From assembly GCA_013397935.1 (NCBI GenBank), contig VZRN01006619.1, forward strand, positions 2,037,688 to 2,101,687: DNA of 64,000 nt, in the 5' to 3' direction. This document shows positions 61,311 to 64,000 of the stretch, piece after piece. Both the position numbers and the translations under genes were made by a program. Every line of letters begins with the position of its first letter. Within the stretch, counting starts at the first letter, position 1. Source of the DNA: Dasyornis broadbenti (lineage: Eukaryota; Chordata; Aves; Passeriformes; Dasyornithidae). The notes beneath the pieces are model-generated. The model made no database searches, was not told the origin of the DNA, and saw only the letters and a program-made list of their open reading frames with translations.

Positions 61311-63932
61311 TTCTGAGAGTCTCTGTCTATTTGTTTTGATTTAGCTTAGCTGGTTTATACTGGAGATTTTATCCACATTTGTTCAGCTTTATATTAAAAA
61401 AACCCACCCACATTTTACATGTGTAAAATACAGGGCGTGTAAGGAAAATCAGCAAGGGCAGATTTCAGGACTCATCAAGCCTAGAGTTTGAGAAGTTAAT
61501 GTATGGGAAAACAAAAGGCTAGATGAAAAACAGATTTAAGACCCACGCTAAAACTTCATACAACTCCTTTGACAGCCAGCAGCAGTGTTGAAAATGATTA
61601 TGGACTACAGTACCTAGACAGAAACTCCTAAAAATTTACAGCATTCCTGGTTCAGCTTTATAGGATGAGGTACATATGAATGTGTCTTCTCACCATCATT
61701 TGAGGTACAAGTATTCATTACATTTATATAAATTGGGAGGGTGAACTGCTTTTAATAAATCCGTGTGAGTCAGGGATGCAGGCCAAAGTAGCTGGCACCT
61801 CCCATTTTCTTACTTTATATTTACATAACATACTATGGCTTAATAAAGTACTAGCTAAGGAAATGCAGAAGATGCAGGTGACATTTACAGATGTTTATTT
61901 TAGAGATAGATTAATTTCTTTTATCTTTAAAATAAGGACAAGATTTCTGCTGGAAAAGAGAATGGAAAAGTTAAAAGGAGTACAGAAAGGAATAGGTTTA
62001 GGATTTCCCAAAAGGAATTGTTACATTTTAAAGAAATTCTTCTACACAAGCACACAAGGATCTGTTTATCATGGGAAAAAACAGAAAAACGTGTGGGAGC
62101 TGGACATCACACCAAAGGCAGTGGCACTGGGGGAACAAGATATTTATCACCATATCCTGCTGAGAAAAACTACCTGGAAGGACTCCCAGATGTGAATATA
62201 CTTAAATAGCTTTTCTAATAACATTAAATATTCTAGTACAGGTGAGCTGTTAACTATCTTTGTCATTTGTATAATTTGAGTTATCATTGACTCAGTCACC
62301 AAAAGGCTGATTTGACTTTGATGCTTGCAAAATGATGAAAGTTGAAAGACATTCTTTCTCCTTGGGGTAATATGTTTAAATCAGGACTGCAAATTCTTTT
62401 ATTTCTTGGCAACTTTTAGGGATAAGATATGTCTATCCTTTGTTCTCAAAATGAAATAGTTTTTTTATGTCATCAAATAAGGAGGCTTAAACCCTCACTT
62501 AAGGTCCTTTGGGGTTGCACTTATTACCATTTTGTTGTGGTAAAAATCATCTTAATGAAATATGAGTGAAATTCAAGCAGTGATCCAGGGATTTAAAGAT
62601 GCTCTGCATTTTCACCCTTCCCTTTCTTGGTGTGTTCTGAGTTTTACACCCTGCTGGGTGAGCTGAGTCCTGTTTGTATTCATGAGGATATGGCTGTGTA
62701 TGGTGTGAGGGCAGCAGTGATTGCAGGTGACTGTGAAGGACCTGGCTCTTCCAGTGCTCTCCCTCTCCCCCAGCACTGGAGAAAGTCTGAAGAAGACCAT
62801 AGGATTACTCCTGGCTTATTACAGTGCAAATAAGAACCAACTCCACTAAGTTTGGTGTTGTTGGTAAATGTTCAGTATATCTGTTTAATACTCCAAGCAT
62901 GACCTCCAGTGAGAAGTTCACTGGCTGCATACTGAAACAAGACCTGGCCCTAGGCAGAATGGGAAGGGACTCTGTGCTCTGCAGCTCCTGTCAGTCCCTG
63001 AGTGCTTGTCAAGGTTATGAGTTAAAGAATGATAGTGTAGTGACTGCACAAGCATTTATATGAGCAGGGAGAGGTCACAAACAGGCTCTGGGTGTCAGAT
63101 CCTCTGTTACAAAGAGAATCTTGGCTAGAATGCAAGAGTAGCTGTCCTTTTTTCAAGAAGTGTTGCAGAAATCTGTCTACTGTAATGTGCGTTCCCTCTT
63201 GGAACGTGTTTCAAGCTCTTAATGAACTTATTTATGTATCTCCAGGTATAACTTCTGCTGCTCTTCAGGTGCAGATAGAGCCATACAAACAGTTAACTAA
63301 ATGGTGACAGTCCTGTGTATATCACAGGAGGGCCATATACAGAATGGCCACATGAAACCTAGGAAGGAACTCATGGTGTGTTCACCATATCCCAGGCATA
63401 ACCACCAACCTGTTCTTCTGCCAGCCTGCAGCTGCACACTTCTTTTTGCAGACAGCCAACTGTACAAACATGAAATGCACTACATGTTCTTAACATGCAG
63501 TGACTTTGGGTGACAAAGAGAATTTTTATCGATCACCATAACTCTTCCAGAGCACTCTCTTTGAGAAATGAACAGGTTCTAACTCTGATGAGCTTATTTT
63601 ATTTTAGGTCAATTGTAGCTCTTTCAAAACCATTCTGTTTCAAGCTCTCAGGCAATTTAAATTTACAGATGATCAAAATTCAGTATTTTCTGATCTAGGA
63701 AGTTTATCTTTGCACATTTTGTCTTATGTTGCTGTTTACCTCCAAGAAGATCAGTTGTGACACACAATATCAGAGAAATATTAGCCAGATTTCATCTGCA
63801 CTATTCAGCTCAATGTACTCCAGTAACAATGCTTTTTCCTCACTTGGTGGTAATGGTGGCTTTTGGCTCTAATTCTCTCTGGGCATTTTGCAGAGTCATT
63901 ATTATCCCAGCATGCTTTCCTAATACTGATTT

Positions 63933-64000
63933 TTCCTTCCTTCCTTCCTTCCTTCCTTCCTTCCTTCCTTCCTTCCTTCGTTCCTTCCTTCCTTCCTTCC
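63933..64000. repeat. (TTCC)n microsatellite, runs off window
   Basis: Seventeen tetranucleotide units with a single C-to-G interruption at 63980. The array continues to the last base of the window, so its full length is unknown. Confidence 0.97.

Larger units (their letters stand above)
57971..63932. other. unique noncoding DNA
   Basis: No gene or interspersed repeat recognised. It includes a T10-GGTGG-T18 run at 60371-60403, a 12-bp direct repeat (AGCAATGAGAGA at 60461-60472 and 60477-60488), and the block 60995-61310. The 139-codon lysine-rich frame at 61776-62195 is discussed under rejected items. Confidence 0.52.

Noticed and set aside
61776..62195. 139-codon lysine-rich frame (plus)
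   Set aside because: About one frame of this length is expected by chance in 64 kb of AT-rich DNA. Lys/Ile/Phe richness follows from A/T composition. A faint VTFTDVYF resemblance to a KRAB start is too short to support.
1..64000. CRISPR arrays, operons, phage or bacterial defence systems
   Set aside because: The sequence is vertebrate. Direct repeats seen are two-copy slippage events or microsatellites, with no spacer-repeat regularity.

Overview
The window looks like a stretch of bird nuclear DNA, most likely a songbird, from a gene-poor (intergenic or deep intronic) region. It is AT-rich, has no open reading frame that reads like a real gene, and its recognisable repeats are avian: seven CR1 (chicken repeat 1) LINE pieces with typical 3' ends, one much older CR1 relic, a solo LTR of passerine ERVL type, and an ancient amniote MIR-type SINE piece. 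No rRNA, canonical tRNA, CRISPR array, operon or prokaryotic signal was seen. The frames of 60-186 codons scattered through both strands are no longer than chance predicts for this much DNA, and the informative ones lie inside repeats.

Layout. 1-2.5 kb: unique DNA with two homeodomain-motif-rich blocks (330-570, 2200-2420) around a CR1 tail (1596-1960, minus). 2.6-9.6 kb: unique DNA with one CR1 (6795-7117, plus). 9.6-9.9 kb: candidate conserved element. 10-25 kb: unique DNA with two short CR1 tails (10958-11104 plus; 18420-18541 minus). 25.3-26.0 kb: a complete solo LTR with TG...CA ends and a perfect 5-bp target duplication. 29.1-30.1 kb: the longest CR1 copy (minus), with part of its reverse transcriptase still readable. 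30-40 kb: unique DNA with several enhancer-like blocks (30.8-31.1, 32.0-32.9, 37.7-38.2 kb) and two CR1 tails of one type in opposite orientation (35575-35640 and 39897-40052). 40-57 kb: nearly repeat-free, with enhancer-like blocks at 45.7-46.3, 53.5-53.8 and 55.9-56.3 kb. 57.2-58.0 kb: ancient repeats (MIR-type, decayed CR1) beside a perfect 12-bp hairpin. 58-63.9 kb: unique DNA. The window ends inside a (TTCC)n microsatellite.

Interpretation. Long repeat-poor tracts with short blocks dense in TAAT-type, octamer-like and SOX-like motifs suggest a regulatory gene desert of the kind found beside developmental transcription-factor genes. This is inference: conservation was not measured and the neighbouring gene is not visible. 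I found no convincing new biological system. The items most worth checking are a homotypic cluster of TAATCC (bicoid/OTX/PITX-type) sites at 55.9-56.2 kb, the blocks at 45.7-46.1 and 37.7-38.2 kb, the solo LTR, and the 57.9 kb hairpin.
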